A DNA stretch of 64,000 nucleotides, from assembly GCF_000430725.1 (NCBI RefSeq), contig NZ_KE387212.1, positions 137,870-201,869 of the forward strand, in the 5' to 3' direction. The stretch's first letter is position 1; each line of letters begins with the position of its first letter. A model generated the notes under the pieces. It worked only from the letters and a program-made list of their open reading frames with translations, was not told where the DNA came from and ran no database searches. The position numbers and the translations under genes were made by a program. Source of the DNA: Azohydromonas australica DSM 1124 (lineage in GTDB: Bacteria > Pseudomonadota > Gammaproteobacteria > Burkholderiales > Burkholderiaceae_C). This document shows, one piece after another, positions 33,880 to 42,847 of this stretch.

Positions 33880-34863
33880 GTGACGACATCGCTGAAACAT
33901 CGCCGGCTGTACGCCGGCGCCGTCCTGGCCCTGGGCCTGGCGGCCCAGGCCGCGGCGCAGACCTTTCCCGCCAAGGCGGTGCGGGCGGTGCTGCCGTACT
34001 CCGCGGGCAGCGGTCCCGACGCCGTGGTGCGCCAGGTGGGCGAGAAGCTGGGCAAGGACTGGGGCCGTCAGGTCATCGTGGACAACAAGCCCGGTGCCAA
34101 CGGCTGGCTGGCGGTGGGCGACGTCAAGCGCGCGCCAGCGGACGGCTACACCCTGCTGGCCGTGGACAACACCCACGTGACGCTGCAGCCGCACCTGTAC
34201 AAGCAGCTGCCGTTCTCGCCCACGAAGGACTTCGAGCCGGTGGCGCCGCTGTACTCGACGTACTTCTTCATCGTCGTGCCGGGCAACTCGCCCTGGAAGA
34301 CGGTGGCCGACCTGGTGGCGGCAGCCAAGGCCGAAGACGGCAGGCTCACCTACGGCACCTGGGGCATGGGCAGCGTCGCCCATGTGGGCACCTCGATGCT
34401 GGAGTCCGCCACCGGCACCCGCATGACGCACGTGCCGTTCAAGGAACTGCCCCAGCTCTACTCGGCCGTGGCCACCGGCGAGGTGGCGTGGGCCTTCGGC
34501 ACCGCCGCCACCGTGGGGCCGCTCCACAAGGCCGGGAAGGTCCGGCTGCTGGCTGTGGCAGCGCCCAAGCGCCTGCCCGGCTACGCCGAGGTGCCCACGG
34601 TGGCCGAGGCCGCCGGACCGGCCGGCTTCGAGCTCAAGACCTGGGTGGCGCTGTTCGCACCCAGGAGCACGCCCAGGGCCGTAGTCGAGAAGATCAACGC
34701 CGGCGTCGGCAGTGCGCTGATGACCCCCGAGGTCCGCGAGCGCCTGGCCGTCTTCGGTTTCGAGCCGTGGGGCGGGGCGCCTTCGGACGTTGCCGCCGCC
34801 ATCGATGCCGACACCCGCCGCTTTGCCGACATCGTCAAGCAGGCCCGCATCCAGCTCGACTGA
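33880..34863 (+). CDS. Bug-family tripartite tricarboxylate transporter substrate-binding protein
   Basis: The third Bug receptor, 327 residues. A basic start and hydrophobic signal (LYAGAVLALGLAAQAAAQ) are followed by FPAKAVRAVLPYSAGSGPD. Conserved elements are VIVDNKPGANG and MTHVPFKELPQL. I prefer the GTG at 33880, with GGAGACA 8 bp upstream as in other Bug genes here. In-frame ATGs at 33853 and 33814 lie before that site, the latter inside the hydroxylase gene. It is part of the aromatic operon, which suggests its ligand is the aromatic acid or an inducer. Confidence 0.9.
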   Translation: MTTSLKHRRLYAGAVLALGLAAQAAAQTFPAKAVRAVLPYSAGSGPDAVVRQVGEKLGKDWGRQVIVDNKPGANGWLAVGDVKRAPADGYTLLAVDNTHVTLQPHLYKQLPFSPTKDFEPVAPLYSTYFFIVVPGNSPWKTVADLVAAAKAEDGRLTYGTWGMGSVAHVGTSMLESATGTRMTHVPFKELPQLYSAVATGEVAWAFGTAATVGPLHKAGKVRLLAVAAPKRLPGYAEVPTVAEAAGPAGFELKTWVALFAPRSTPRAVVEKINAGVGSALMTPEVRERLAVFGFEPWGGAPSDVAAAIDADTRRFADIVKQARIQLD

Positions 34864-34885
34864 CCCAGCACCCGTAGGAAACGAC

Positions 34886-35641
34886 ATGAATGCACGGACC
34901 TACCGCATCGGCCAGATCGTGCCGAGCTCCAACACCACGATGGAGACCGAGATCCCCGCGATGCTGCGCGCCCGCGAGGCGCTGCGGCCCGAGGTGCGCT
35001 TCACCTTCCATTCCAGCCGCATGCGCATGCACAAGGTGACGAGGGAAGAGCTCGAAGCCATGAACCGCGAGGCGGTGCGCTGCGCGGCGGAGCTGGCCGA
35101 CGCCCGCGTGGACGTGATGAGCACGGCCTGCCTGGTGGCCATCATGGCCATGGGACTGGGGTACCACCGGCAGGTGGAGCACGAGCTCACCGAGATCGCG
35201 CGCATGAACCACTCGCTGGCGCCGGTGATGACCTCCGCCGGCGCGCTGGTCGACGGGCTCAAGGCGCTGGGTGCCCGGCGGGTGTCGCTGATGGCGCCCT
35301 ACATGCGGCCGCTCACCGAGCTGGTGGTGCGGTACATCGAGCACGAGGGCATCAAGGTGATCGATTCGCTGAGCTTCGAGATCCCGGACAACCTGGAAGT
35401 CGGCCGGCGCGACCCGATGCAGCTGGTCGAGGACGTCAGGCGGCTCGACACCGACGGTGCCGACGTGGTGGTGGCCTCGGCCTGCGTGCAGATGCCCTCG
35501 CTGCCGGCGGTGCAGCGCATCGAGGACATGCTGGGCATCCCGACCGTGTCCACCGCGGTGTGCACGGCGCGCAGCATGCTCGACCACCTGGGCCTCGAAG
35601 CGGTCGTGCCCGGCGCCGGGGCGCTGCTGGCTGCGCGGTAG
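34886..35641 (+). CDS. Maleate cis-trans isomerase/Asp-Glu racemase family protein
   Basis: A 251-residue Asp/Glu-racemase superfamily protein. The N-terminus IGQIVPSSNTTMETEIP is the substrate-carboxylate loop of maleate isomerase and arylmalonate decarboxylase. Two Cys expected for isomerases are present: Cys82 (MSTACLVAIMAMG) and Cys200 (VASACVQMPSL). Maleate isomerase converts maleate to fumarate at the end of the nicotinate route and of the hydrolytic branch of the gentisate route. Its position as last gene of the ligase-hydroxylase operon fits the gentisate idea, because maleylpyruvate hydrolysis yields maleate. The ring-cleaving and hydrolase steps are not assigned. Confidence 0.85.
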   Translation: MNARTYRIGQIVPSSNTTMETEIPAMLRAREALRPEVRFTFHSSRMRMHKVTREELEAMNREAVRCAAELADARVDVMSTACLVAIMAMGLGYHRQVEHELTEIARMNHSLAPVMTSAGALVDGLKALGARRVSLMAPYMRPLTELVVRYIEHEGIKVIDSLSFEIPDNLEVGRRDPMQLVEDVRRLDTDGADVVVASACVQMPSLPAVQRIEDMLGIPTVSTAVCTARSMLDHLGLEAVVPGAGALLAAR

Positions 35642-35675
35642 ACGCGCACCGGCGCCGCCTGCGCCAAGACCGGGT

Positions 35676-37598
35676 TCAGCTCGGCAGCATGAAGCCTGCG
35701 AAGAAGTCCGTGAGCGCCTGGTGCGCCTGCAGCGGCAGCACGTGGGCGACGTACTGGTCGGGGCGCACCACGACCAGGGCACCGTGTGCGCGGTCGATGC
35801 CCCGCAGGTCGAAGATGTCCGGGCCGTTCCTCACATCCGGGCAGAACACCTTCTCGCAGTCGCGCAGGCCGTAGCGTCCCTTGTGCGGCAGCAGCAGGGC
35901 GGGCAGCGATTCGAGCGCCAGCTCGCGGTGTCCCTGCTGGAAGACGGCCCGCAGGTCGAACACCGCGTCGACGTCCTGGCCCGGGCGGGTGTACCGGCGC
36001 ACCGGTGAGTCCGGCGACGCCTCCAGGAAACCGCACAGGGCCCGGATGCCCGCCTGGTCGTCCAGCGGGTCGTCGGCGCCGGCAAAGGCGTAGAGGCGCC
36101 AGCGGCCGTCGGCCTTGCCGGCATGGCCCAGCTGCACCGGCCTGGCATCCGCGAGGCGCAGCACCGGCGCCGAGTGGAAGCGCGTGCCGATCACGAACCC
36201 GGCGGCTAGGTGCTGGTGCGTGGCTTCGCCGCAGATGGCGGACGGGCGGTAGTGCGTGCCCATGCCGGCCGTGAAGCGGCCATGCCGCTCGAAGTAGGTC
36301 TGGAACTCCTTCGGGTCCACGCCTTCGGCTTCGCCGCCGGCCACTTGCCGGGCGCGATCGCTGAACATCTTGGCCCACTCGCGATCGAAGTCGATCAGCT
36401 CCTGCGCCACGACCTGGCGCTCGGCCGAGTAGGTGTGCAGCAGCGCCGGCGTGCATTGCCGGCGCAGTACCGCGGCCAGCTTCCATCCCAGGTTGAAGCT
36501 GTCCTGCATGGAGAAGTTCATGCCCTGGCCGGCCTTGGGGCTGTGGGTGTGGCAGGCGTCGCCGGCGATGAACACGCGTGGCAGGCGCGCGCCAGGCGCC
36601 TGCGTCGGCACGTCGTCGTACTGGTCGCAGATGCGCTGGCCGATCTCGTAGACCGACCACCACGGCACCTCCTTCACGTCCAGACTGTAGGGGTGCAGGA
36701 TGCGCTGCGCCGTGGCGATGAGCTGGTCGAGCGTGATCCCGCGGTGGGCCACCCGCTCCTCTTCGCCCAGCTTGTCCATCTCCACGTACAGCCGCACCAG
36801 GTAGCCGCCCTCGCGCGGAATCACCAGCAGGTTGCCGTGGGAGGACTGCACGGCGGCCTTGTAGCGGATGTCGGGGAAGTCGGTCACGGCCAGCAGGTCC
36901 ATCACGCCCCAGGCTTGGTTGGCGGAGTCGCCGACCAGCTGCCGGCCGATGGACTTGCGCACCGCGCTGCGCGCACCGTCACAGCCGATGACGAAGCGCG
37001 CCTGCACCGTTTCCACCTGGCCCGCGTGGGCCGCGTCGGTCCGCTCCAGACGCACGGTGACGGGGTAATCCGCAGCCTCGTGGTCCACCACGACATCGAG
37101 CAGGCGGCGCGCGTAGTGCGGCTCCAGCCGGCTCGGCGAGTTGCGCATGAGGTCCAGGTAGAAGTCGTGCACCCGCGCCTGGTTCAGCACCACGTGCGGG
37201 AACTCCGACAGGCCGTCCTCCGTGTCCTGCACGCGGCCGTGGCGCACGACGGCGCCCGGGTCCGACTCGTCGGGCTTCCAGAAGGTCACCTCATTGATCC
37301 AGCAGGCCTCCTTGAGCACCCGCTCGCTGAAGCCGAAGGCCTCGAACATCTCCATGGTCCGGCAGGCGATGCCGTCGGCCTGTCCCAGCTGCAGGGGGCC
37401 GTCCTTCTGCTCGACGATGCAGGTCCGGATGTCGGGAAACGCGGCCAGCTGCGCTGCCAGGGTCAGGCCGGCAGGGCCGCAGCCCACGATCAGCACGTCC
37501 GCTTGTGCCGGCGCCGCATCCGTGTGCCGGGCCGCCGAGGCAGACGCTTCGGACACGTGCGGATCGCCTGGCTTGAAGCCATTCAGGTGGAACTGCAT
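35676..37598 (-). CDS. mobA: 3-hydroxybenzoate 4-monooxygenase-like FAD hydroxylase (MobA type)
   Basis: A 640-residue flavoprotein hydroxylase of the phenol hydroxylase group. It has ADVLIVGCGPAGLTLAAQLA (about residues 34-53), the FAD-ribityl motif VFIAGDACHTHSPKAGQGMN (about 350), and a thioredoxin-like C-terminal domain (about 460-635). Length and motifs match MobA of Comamonas, which turns 3-hydroxybenzoate into protocatechuate with NADPH and O2. Closely related enzymes hydroxylate other phenols. GGGAG precedes the ATG. It is convergent with the maleate isomerase gene and lies downstream of a Bug receptor on the same strand, probably co-transcribed. No protocatechuate dioxygenase is in the window. 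Confidence 0.85.
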   Translation of the reverse strand: MQFHLNGFKPGDPHVSEASASAARHTDAAPAQADVLIVGCGPAGLTLAAQLAAFPDIRTCIVEQKDGPLQLGQADGIACRTMEMFEAFGFSERVLKEACWINEVTFWKPDESDPGAVVRHGRVQDTEDGLSEFPHVVLNQARVHDFYLDLMRNSPSRLEPHYARRLLDVVVDHEAADYPVTVRLERTDAAHAGQVETVQARFVIGCDGARSAVRKSIGRQLVGDSANQAWGVMDLLAVTDFPDIRYKAAVQSSHGNLLVIPREGGYLVRLYVEMDKLGEEERVAHRGITLDQLIATAQRILHPYSLDVKEVPWWSVYEIGQRICDQYDDVPTQAPGARLPRVFIAGDACHTHSPKAGQGMNFSMQDSFNLGWKLAAVLRRQCTPALLHTYSAERQVVAQELIDFDREWAKMFSDRARQVAGGEAEGVDPKEFQTYFERHGRFTAGMGTHYRPSAICGEATHQHLAAGFVIGTRFHSAPVLRLADARPVQLGHAGKADGRWRLYAFAGADDPLDDQAGIRALCGFLEASPDSPVRRYTRPGQDVDAVFDLRAVFQQGHRELALESLPALLLPHKGRYGLRDCEKVFCPDVRNGPDIFDLRGIDRAHGALVVVRPDQYVAHVLPLQAHQALTDFFAGFMLPS

Positions 37599-37627
37599 CG
37601 CTACTCCCGTGGGCCCCAGGCTGCCTG

Positions 37628-37647
37628 CCGAAGGACGCTTCCTTCGG
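37628..37647. repeat. Short hairpin between Bug receptor and mobA-like gene
   Basis: An 8-bp perfect stem, CCGAAGGA and TCCTTCGG with a CGCT loop, lies in the 120-bp gap between the minus-strand Bug gene and the mobA-like gene. There is no T-run on either side. It may attenuate or process the message. Confidence 0.4.
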
Positions 37648-37718
37648 GCGGGGCAACCGCGGTACCCGCGGGCCAGGGGCCTCCCAGGCTTCAGGTCGGC
37701 GCCGGCTGGCGGCCCGGA

Positions 37719-38720
37719 TCACTGGAGCTGGATGTGGGCGTCGGCGATGACCTTGCGCCAGCGGGCCGACTCGCTCTGCGAGAAGGCCTTGAACTGCGCG
37801 CCGTCGATGGGCATCGGCTCGCCGCCCTGGGACGCGATCCAGTCGGTCGTCTCCTTCTGGGCCAGGGCACGTGAGAACGCCGTGCCCAGCCGCTGCGTGA
37901 CCTCGTTGCGGCTGCCCTTGGGCACCACGAGGCCGAACCACTGCTGCACGACGACGGACGGATAGCCCGCCTCGGCCGTCGTGGGCACGTTCGCGATGAA
38001 CGGGTGGCGCGCGGGGCCCGCGACGGCCAGGATCTTCAACTTGCCGGCCTGCCGCTGCTGCTCGGCCGTGCCGGCGGGGACGATCATCAGGTCCACGTTG
38101 GCGCTGATGAGCGCCGTCACGCCCGGGGCCAGGCCCTGGAACGGGACGTGCAGCAGGTCGACGCCTGCTGCCGACTTGAACAGTTCCGTGCCCAGGTGGG
38201 CCAGGCTGCCGTTGCCCCACGAGGCATAGGAATACTTGCCGGGCTGCGCCTTCGCCAGGGCAATGAACTCGCGCAGGCTGTTGGCCGGGACATGGTTGCC
38301 CACGGCAATCGTGTACGAGAACTTGGCCAGGCCCATCACGTCGGCGAAGTCGCCCGTGGCGTAGGGCAGCTTCGCGTAGTAGATCGGGTTGATGGCATGG
38401 GTATCGGAGGAAGCCACCATCAGCGTGTAGCCGTCGGCCGCGGATTTGGCCGCGAAGCTCGTGCCGATGGAGCCGCTGGCTCCAGGGCGGTTGTCGACGA
38501 TGAACGGCTGTCCGAGTTGCACGCTCACCTGGTCGCTCAGCCGCCGGGCTAGTGCGTCGGTGATGGCGCCCGCGGGCCACGGAACCACCACCCTGACGGG
38601 CTTGCTGGGGTAGTCCTCGGCCTGGACGGCGGGCGTGGCACCCAGGAGCGCGACCACGGCGCACAAGCCCGCGGCGGCGGTGCGAAAGGCTGGAACGAAC
38701 GTGCTGGCGCTGCGGGGCAT
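37719..38720 (-). CDS. Bug-family tripartite tricarboxylate transporter substrate-binding protein
   Basis: The fourth Bug receptor, 333 residues. Signal peptide RTAAAGLCAVVALLGATPAVQA is followed by EDYPSKPVRVVVPWPAGAITD. Conserved parts are FIVDNRPGASG, YASWGNGSLAHLGTELFK and LLHVPFQGLAPGVTAL. The ATG at 38720 opens the signal sequence; the frame continues upstream without signal character. It is upstream of the mobA-like gene on the same strand with about 120 bp between. It may serve in the uptake or sensing of 3-hydroxybenzoate or a related acid. No membrane subunits are adjacent. Confidence 0.92.
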   Translation of the reverse strand: MPRSASTFVPAFRTAAAGLCAVVALLGATPAVQAEDYPSKPVRVVVPWPAGAITDALARRLSDQVSVQLGQPFIVDNRPGASGSIGTSFAAKSAADGYTLMVASSDTHAINPIYYAKLPYATGDFADVMGLAKFSYTIAVGNHVPANSLREFIALAKAQPGKYSYASWGNGSLAHLGTELFKSAAGVDLLHVPFQGLAPGVTALISANVDLMIVPAGTAEQQRQAGKLKILAVAGPARHPFIANVPTTAEAGYPSVVVQQWFGLVVPKGSRNEVTQRLGTAFSRALAQKETTDWIASQGGEPMPIDGAQFKAFSQSESARWRKVIADAHIQLQ

Positions 38721-39310
38721 GGCTGATGGCGAGGTTGATGCGATGGCCTGCCATCTTGGGTTCGTGTGGCCGCAAGGCTTGTCCTGGGGCGCCGTGCCGT
38801 GATCCCGCGACGACAGCGGCACATACGCCGACGAGCAGACCCGCGCGATGGGCGCTTCGGGCGCAGAGCCCGTCAACAGCGTTCGCGGGCTGAAGTCGCA
38901 ACGGGCGCCAGGCCTGAATCACACGACAGGGACGGCCAGGCGGATTCGGTCTTGATGGCTTCCTTGGCTGCCAAGGCGGCCGCACCGGCAACGACCGCGC
39001 CGCTCGTACGGCGCGCGATGGCGAGGCCCTGCCCCAGCGTCTTGTGCAGCCCCCGGCTGGTGCTGTCACGCACAAGCGCCTGGGGTTGCGGTGCGCACCG
39101 GCCCGTGCCCGGCGCGCACCTGGAGCGGTTCGACCTCGTGCGGCGCGTGCGCGCGTGGCCGCCGGCGCCGAAATGCCTTGAACCGCGAGCCGCCGTGGGC
39201 GCACTCATGGGCCGGACTTGAGCAGTGCAGCCAGTCCCTGCAAGCGGCAGATGCCGCCCCATAAGCCGGCGTGCCACGCCTGTTTATCCGAAACACCCTG
39301 AACCCCCGCC
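38721..39310. other. Intergenic region without a convincing gene
   Basis: About 590 bp between divergent genes. Open frames exist on both strands (for instance minus strand 38873-39277), but their translations are Arg/Ala/Thr-rich noise with no domain or ribosome-binding site. Promoters for the Bug gene and for the GIDE-domain gene must be here. I see no RNA gene. Confidence 0.5.
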
Positions 39311-40720
39311 ATGCCCGAAGCCTTCACCCAGCGTTGGACCTTCAGCCAGCCTTCGCCCCTGGGCGACATCAGCTCCAGCGTCGAGCTGACTTCCCAGGGC
39401 CTGACCTTTCACTCCGACGCTGCGCTCGATACCGGTTCGCACACCGTGCGCTGGGATGCCATCACGCAGGCGGCCACGGCGGTGGCCGACATGCCCGGCG
39501 GCAAGAACGGGCCTGACATGCCGCGCTGGATGCCCAGCCGCCTGGAGTGGCTGTTGATCGCGCGCACCGATGGCGCTGCCCTCATGCGGCCGCTGCCCGA
39601 CGGCGACGCGCGCGATCGCCTCGTTGCCGAACTGCGCCGGCGGTTGGGCCCACGCTGGGTCGGCGAGGGCCTGCCGCTGCACGCGGCGCGCCGGCGCCTG
39701 GGGCTGTCCTCGCGGGGCCAGACGCTCAAGGTCGCATTGCTGGTGCTGGCGGTGCTCGCGATCCTGTTCGGGCTGCTGGTGCTCCTGGCGTTGCTGGCCT
39801 CGCCGGTGTTCATGCTGCCCGCCGCCAGCGTCGTGGGCGGCTGTTGTTTCCAGCGCGGCCTGGCCGGGCTGCGCGATGCGCTGCAGATCACCAACATGCC
39901 CACCGCCAGGGTCACGAGCGCCGCAATGGGGCTGGTCGAACTGCAGGGCCGGGCCGTCACCGATGCGCCCTGCGCCGCCGGCGCCAGTGGCCGGGCGAGC
40001 GTCTGGTGGGATGTGGCCGTGGACGCCTGGGAGTCGGACGCCAAGGGCAGCGACGGCGGTTGGCGCCAGCTCGTGGCCCGGCATGGCGGTCGCACGGATG
40101 CGCTGGTGTTGCAGGACGCCACGGGCCGGCTCCCGATCTGGCTGCGCGATGCCGACTTGCTGCTGCAGGAGCACGCCTGGGAGAGCGGCAAGGACGAGCT
40201 GCCGGCGGCCGGGCGCGAGCTGCTGCGGGCTGCCGGCCTGGCCTGGGACGGCGCCAGGCGGCTGCGCGTGCGCGAGCGGCGCATGGAAGCCGGCGGGCCG
40301 CTGTACGTGCTGGGCACGCTGGACGAGGCTCGCCACCTGGACCTTGCCAGCCTTGACGTGCGCGGCTTCGCAGGACTGGCGCGCGCGCTGCGCACGGGTG
40401 CGTGGCGCAGCGCGCTGGTCCAGAGGCTGCCCGGGGTCCTGCGGCCCCCCGTCATGGTCACGCTGGCCTACCTCGACATGCTTTTCAGCCTCGGCCGTGG
40501 CGGCGAACGCGCCAGCGCGCCTCGGGACGCGGCGCCGCCCTTGGGTCTCGATCCCGCCGCGGTGCTGGTGTGGAAAGGGCGCGCCGGCCGCCCGTTCATC
40601 GTCTCCGACCAGCGAGAAACCGGTGCCCTGGCGCAGTTGCGCAAGCGCTCGCTGCTGTTGCTTGCCGTCGGTGCCGGCGTCATGTGCTGGTGCCTGCACG
40701 AGCTCATCCAGCTGTTCTGA
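39311..40720 (+). CDS. GIDE-domain membrane protein paired with LemA
   Basis: A 469-residue protein. It has an N-terminal soluble part (about residues 1-135), two adjacent hydrophobic stretches (VALLVLAVLAILFGLLVLLALLASPVFML, about 139-167), and then a GIDE-like domain (about 190-390: ARVTSAAMGLVELQGRA, LVLQDATGRLPIWLRDADL, LYVLGTLDEA). A last hydrophobic helix lies at the C-terminus (LLLLAVGAGVMCWCLHELIQLF). GIDE domains occur next to LemA across bacteria, in putative envelope or stress modules. LemA follows 17 bp downstream. No enzymatic motif is visible and the function is unknown. Confidence 0.78.
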   Translation: MPEAFTQRWTFSQPSPLGDISSSVELTSQGLTFHSDAALDTGSHTVRWDAITQAATAVADMPGGKNGPDMPRWMPSRLEWLLIARTDGAALMRPLPDGDARDRLVAELRRRLGPRWVGEGLPLHAARRRLGLSSRGQTLKVALLVLAVLAILFGLLVLLALLASPVFMLPAASVVGGCCFQRGLAGLRDALQITNMPTARVTSAAMGLVELQGRAVTDAPCAAGASGRASVWWDVAVDAWESDAKGSDGGWRQLVARHGGRTDALVLQDATGRLPIWLRDADLLLQEHAWESGKDELPAAGRELLRAAGLAWDGARRLRVRERRMEAGGPLYVLGTLDEARHLDLASLDVRGFAGLARALRTGAWRSALVQRLPGVLRPPVMVTLAYLDMLFSLGRGGERASAPRDAAPPLGLDPAAVLVWKGRAGRPFIVSDQRETGALAQLRKRSLLLLAVGAGVMCWCLHELIQLF

Positions 40721-40737
40721 ACTCCAGGAGAAGATCC

Positions 40738-41313
40738 ATGATCGCAGTTGCCGTCCTCATGTTTGCGCTGTTGCTGCTCGCCCTGGCCGTCGCCGCCTAT
40801 GGCGTGGCGCTGTTCAACGCCCTCGTGGGCGTCAAGCACCAGGTGGACCAGGCCTGGGCCAACATCGACGTGCTGCTCAAGCAGCGCCACACGGAGCTGC
40901 CACGGCTCATCGAGGTGGTCAGGAGCCACGCCGGCTACGAGCGCGAACTGCTGCAGCGCATCACCGAGCTGCGTGCGCGTACCGGCCAGGGAGAACCCGA
41001 CGGCACGCGGCTGGCTGCCGAGGGAGCGCTGTCGCGAGACGTGGCGCGGCTGCTCGCCGCAGCCGAGGCCTATCCCGAGCTCAAGGCCAGCGCCGCCTAC
41101 CTCGAACTCCAGCAGCGCATCAGCGCGCTGGAGGACCAGATCGCACACCGGCGCGAGTACTACAACGATGCGGTGAACCTCAACAACGTGCGCATGGAGC
41201 AGTTCCCCAACATGTTCCTCACCGGCATCGCAGGGCTGGTGCGTCGGGATCTGTTTGCCGCGACCGAGCAGGAGCGGCGCGAGTTGGATGTCGGGGCCAT
41301 GCTGGCCCATTGA
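40738..41313 (+). CDS. lemA: LemA family protein
   Basis: A 191-residue protein with an N-terminal membrane anchor (AVLMFALLLLALAVAAYGVALFN), followed by the LemA signature NALVGVKHQVDQAWANIDVLLKQRHTELPRL and a helical-bundle body. The conserved C-terminal stretch YYNDAVNLNNVRMEQFPNMF is present. LemA proteins are inner-membrane anchored helical proteins of unclear role. CAGGAGAAG precedes the ATG. It forms an operon with the GIDE-domain protein just upstream. Confidence 0.93.
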   Translation: MIAVAVLMFALLLLALAVAAYGVALFNALVGVKHQVDQAWANIDVLLKQRHTELPRLIEVVRSHAGYERELLQRITELRARTGQGEPDGTRLAAEGALSRDVARLLAAAEAYPELKASAAYLELQQRISALEDQIAHRREYYNDAVNLNNVRMEQFPNMFLTGIAGLVRRDLFAATEQERRELDVGAMLAH

Positions 41314-41695
41314 GGATTCCAGGCCCGAAGGGCGGCAAGCGACTCGACGCCGAGCCCAGGCCCGCTGCTGCGAAATCAACCTCCAGCAGTCGACTCCTGA
41401 ACCGCTTCGCCGGCCACGGCAACCCAACCTGACCGAAGCGAATCAGCGTGGCGCCGTTATGGGCTGACCCCGGGCGGTGCACTGGAACGTGAACGTGCTC
41501 TGGCGCCAGGAGAGGCGGCTGCAGCTTGGCAGCATCGGTGGACGGCGCGATGCCGCTGCTTCCCGTCCTTGCAGCCGCCGGTGGTGTACCTTTTGAATTC
41601 GCCGGCTTGACTCACCAATGCGTTGATCACGCCGACGTACCCATCCAGCCATTTCCCGGCGTTTGCCTGTCTGCCCAGGTATCGGGTGAGCGGCG
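41314..41695. other. Intergenic region between lemA and a LysR gene
   Basis: About 380 bp. Short open frames are present but none has a ribosome-binding site or domain. I see no clear terminator after lemA. Confidence 0.45.
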
Positions 41696-42718
41696 TTGGA
41701 ATCCGGCATCAAGGAGTCAGCCATCAACCTGAGGCAACTGCGCTACTTCACCCGCATCGTCGAGGCAGGAAGCATCACCCGCGCGGCCGAGCAGCTCTTC
41801 GTGGCGCAACCCGCGCTCGGCATGCAGATCAAGCAGCTCGAGGAGGACCTGGGGGTCGAGCTGCTGCAACGACATTCGCGGGGCGCGTCCGCGACCCGTG
41901 CTGGCCAGGTGCTCTACGAGCGCGCCTGCGAGATCCTGCGACTGGTGGAGGAGGCGGAGCGCCAAGTGGTCGCGGCGGGCCGTTTCGCTACCCAGAGCAT
42001 CGTGCTGGGTCTGACCAACGGGTTCGTCAACCTGGCGGGGCGGGACTTGGTGCTGCGGGCCCGTGAGCGTCTGCCAGGCGTCAAGCTCGAGATCGTCGAG
42101 GAGCGCAGCCTCGTGCTGCTGGACGCGCTGGAGCGGCATGAGATCGACGTTGCACTGGCCTACGAAGTGCGCGAGCGTCCCAGCCTGATGCGTGTGCCGC
42201 TCATCGAGGAAGAGCTGTTCTTCGTCAGCCAGGGCCCCGGCGGCAGCCAGGCCTGTGCCGAACCGCCGATCGAGTTTGCCGAACTGGTCCGGCGGGAACT
42301 CGTGCTGCCCCGTCAGCGCGACGGCGTGCGCCAGCAAGTGCTGGCCACAGCCAAGCGCATGGCGCTGGAGTTGCGCATCGTCGAGGACGTGTCCTCGATC
42401 TCGCTGATGAAGGAGATGGTGGCCCGGGGCGACGCGGCGTCCGTGATGCCCTATGGCAACGCCGTCGACGACATCGAGAACGGGCGCCTGCGCGGCCGCA
42501 GGATCGTCAATCCGACCGTCAAGCGCACGCTCTACCTCGTGCGCTCGCTGACCCGTGCCGCCTTCGAGCACGAGGAAGCGTTTCTCACGCTGTTGTCGCA
42601 ATCGGTGAGCCAAGTGGCTCAACGCATGGGCCCGCTGGCAACACGGCTGGATCCGCTGGATCGGCCGCTGGGCCAGACGCTGGCCGAACTGCGGAGCAGG
42701 GGCCACTCCCTGGGATAA
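41696..42718 (+). CDS. LysR-family transcriptional regulator with unusual start
   Basis: A LysR regulator of the Nac/Cbl-like group. The domain begins INLRQLRYFTRIVEAGS and has the recognition helix in QPALGMQIKQLEEDL; the effector domain follows from about residue 95. The natural start would be directly before NLRQLRYF, and a strong AAGGAG lies at 41711-41716. The codon at the right distance (41723) is ATC, not ATG. The coordinates given use the upstream in-frame TTG at 41696, which lies before that ribosome-binding site. It is upstream of the Bug/dehydrogenase gene set on the same strand and probably controls it. Confidence 0.85.
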   Translation: MESGIKESAINLRQLRYFTRIVEAGSITRAAEQLFVAQPALGMQIKQLEEDLGVELLQRHSRGASATRAGQVLYERACEILRLVEEAERQVVAAGRFATQSIVLGLTNGFVNLAGRDLVLRARERLPGVKLEIVEERSLVLLDALERHEIDVALAYEVRERPSLMRVPLIEEELFFVSQGPGGSQACAEPPIEFAELVRRELVLPRQRDGVRQQVLATAKRMALELRIVEDVSSISLMKEMVARGDAASVMPYGNAVDDIENGRLRGRRIVNPTVKRTLYLVRSLTRAAFEHEEAFLTLLSQSVSQVAQRMGPLATRLDPLDRPLGQTLAELRSRGHSLG

Positions 42719-42847
42719 GCCAGCGAGCCCAAAGAAAAAGTTTGAGCAGGGAGACACCGATCGTCTTGGACGCCTGGCAGTGAAGTGGCTGTAATCCAGG
42801 CCAGACCCGCGTTGTCACGTCGCGGGCAGGCCTCAGGAGACAAGGCG

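Noticed and set aside
38873..39277. Possible 134-residue minus-strand protein
   Set aside because: No ribosome-binding site, no hydrophobic or domain pattern, Arg/Thr/Ala-rich noise typical of non-coding GC-rich DNA.
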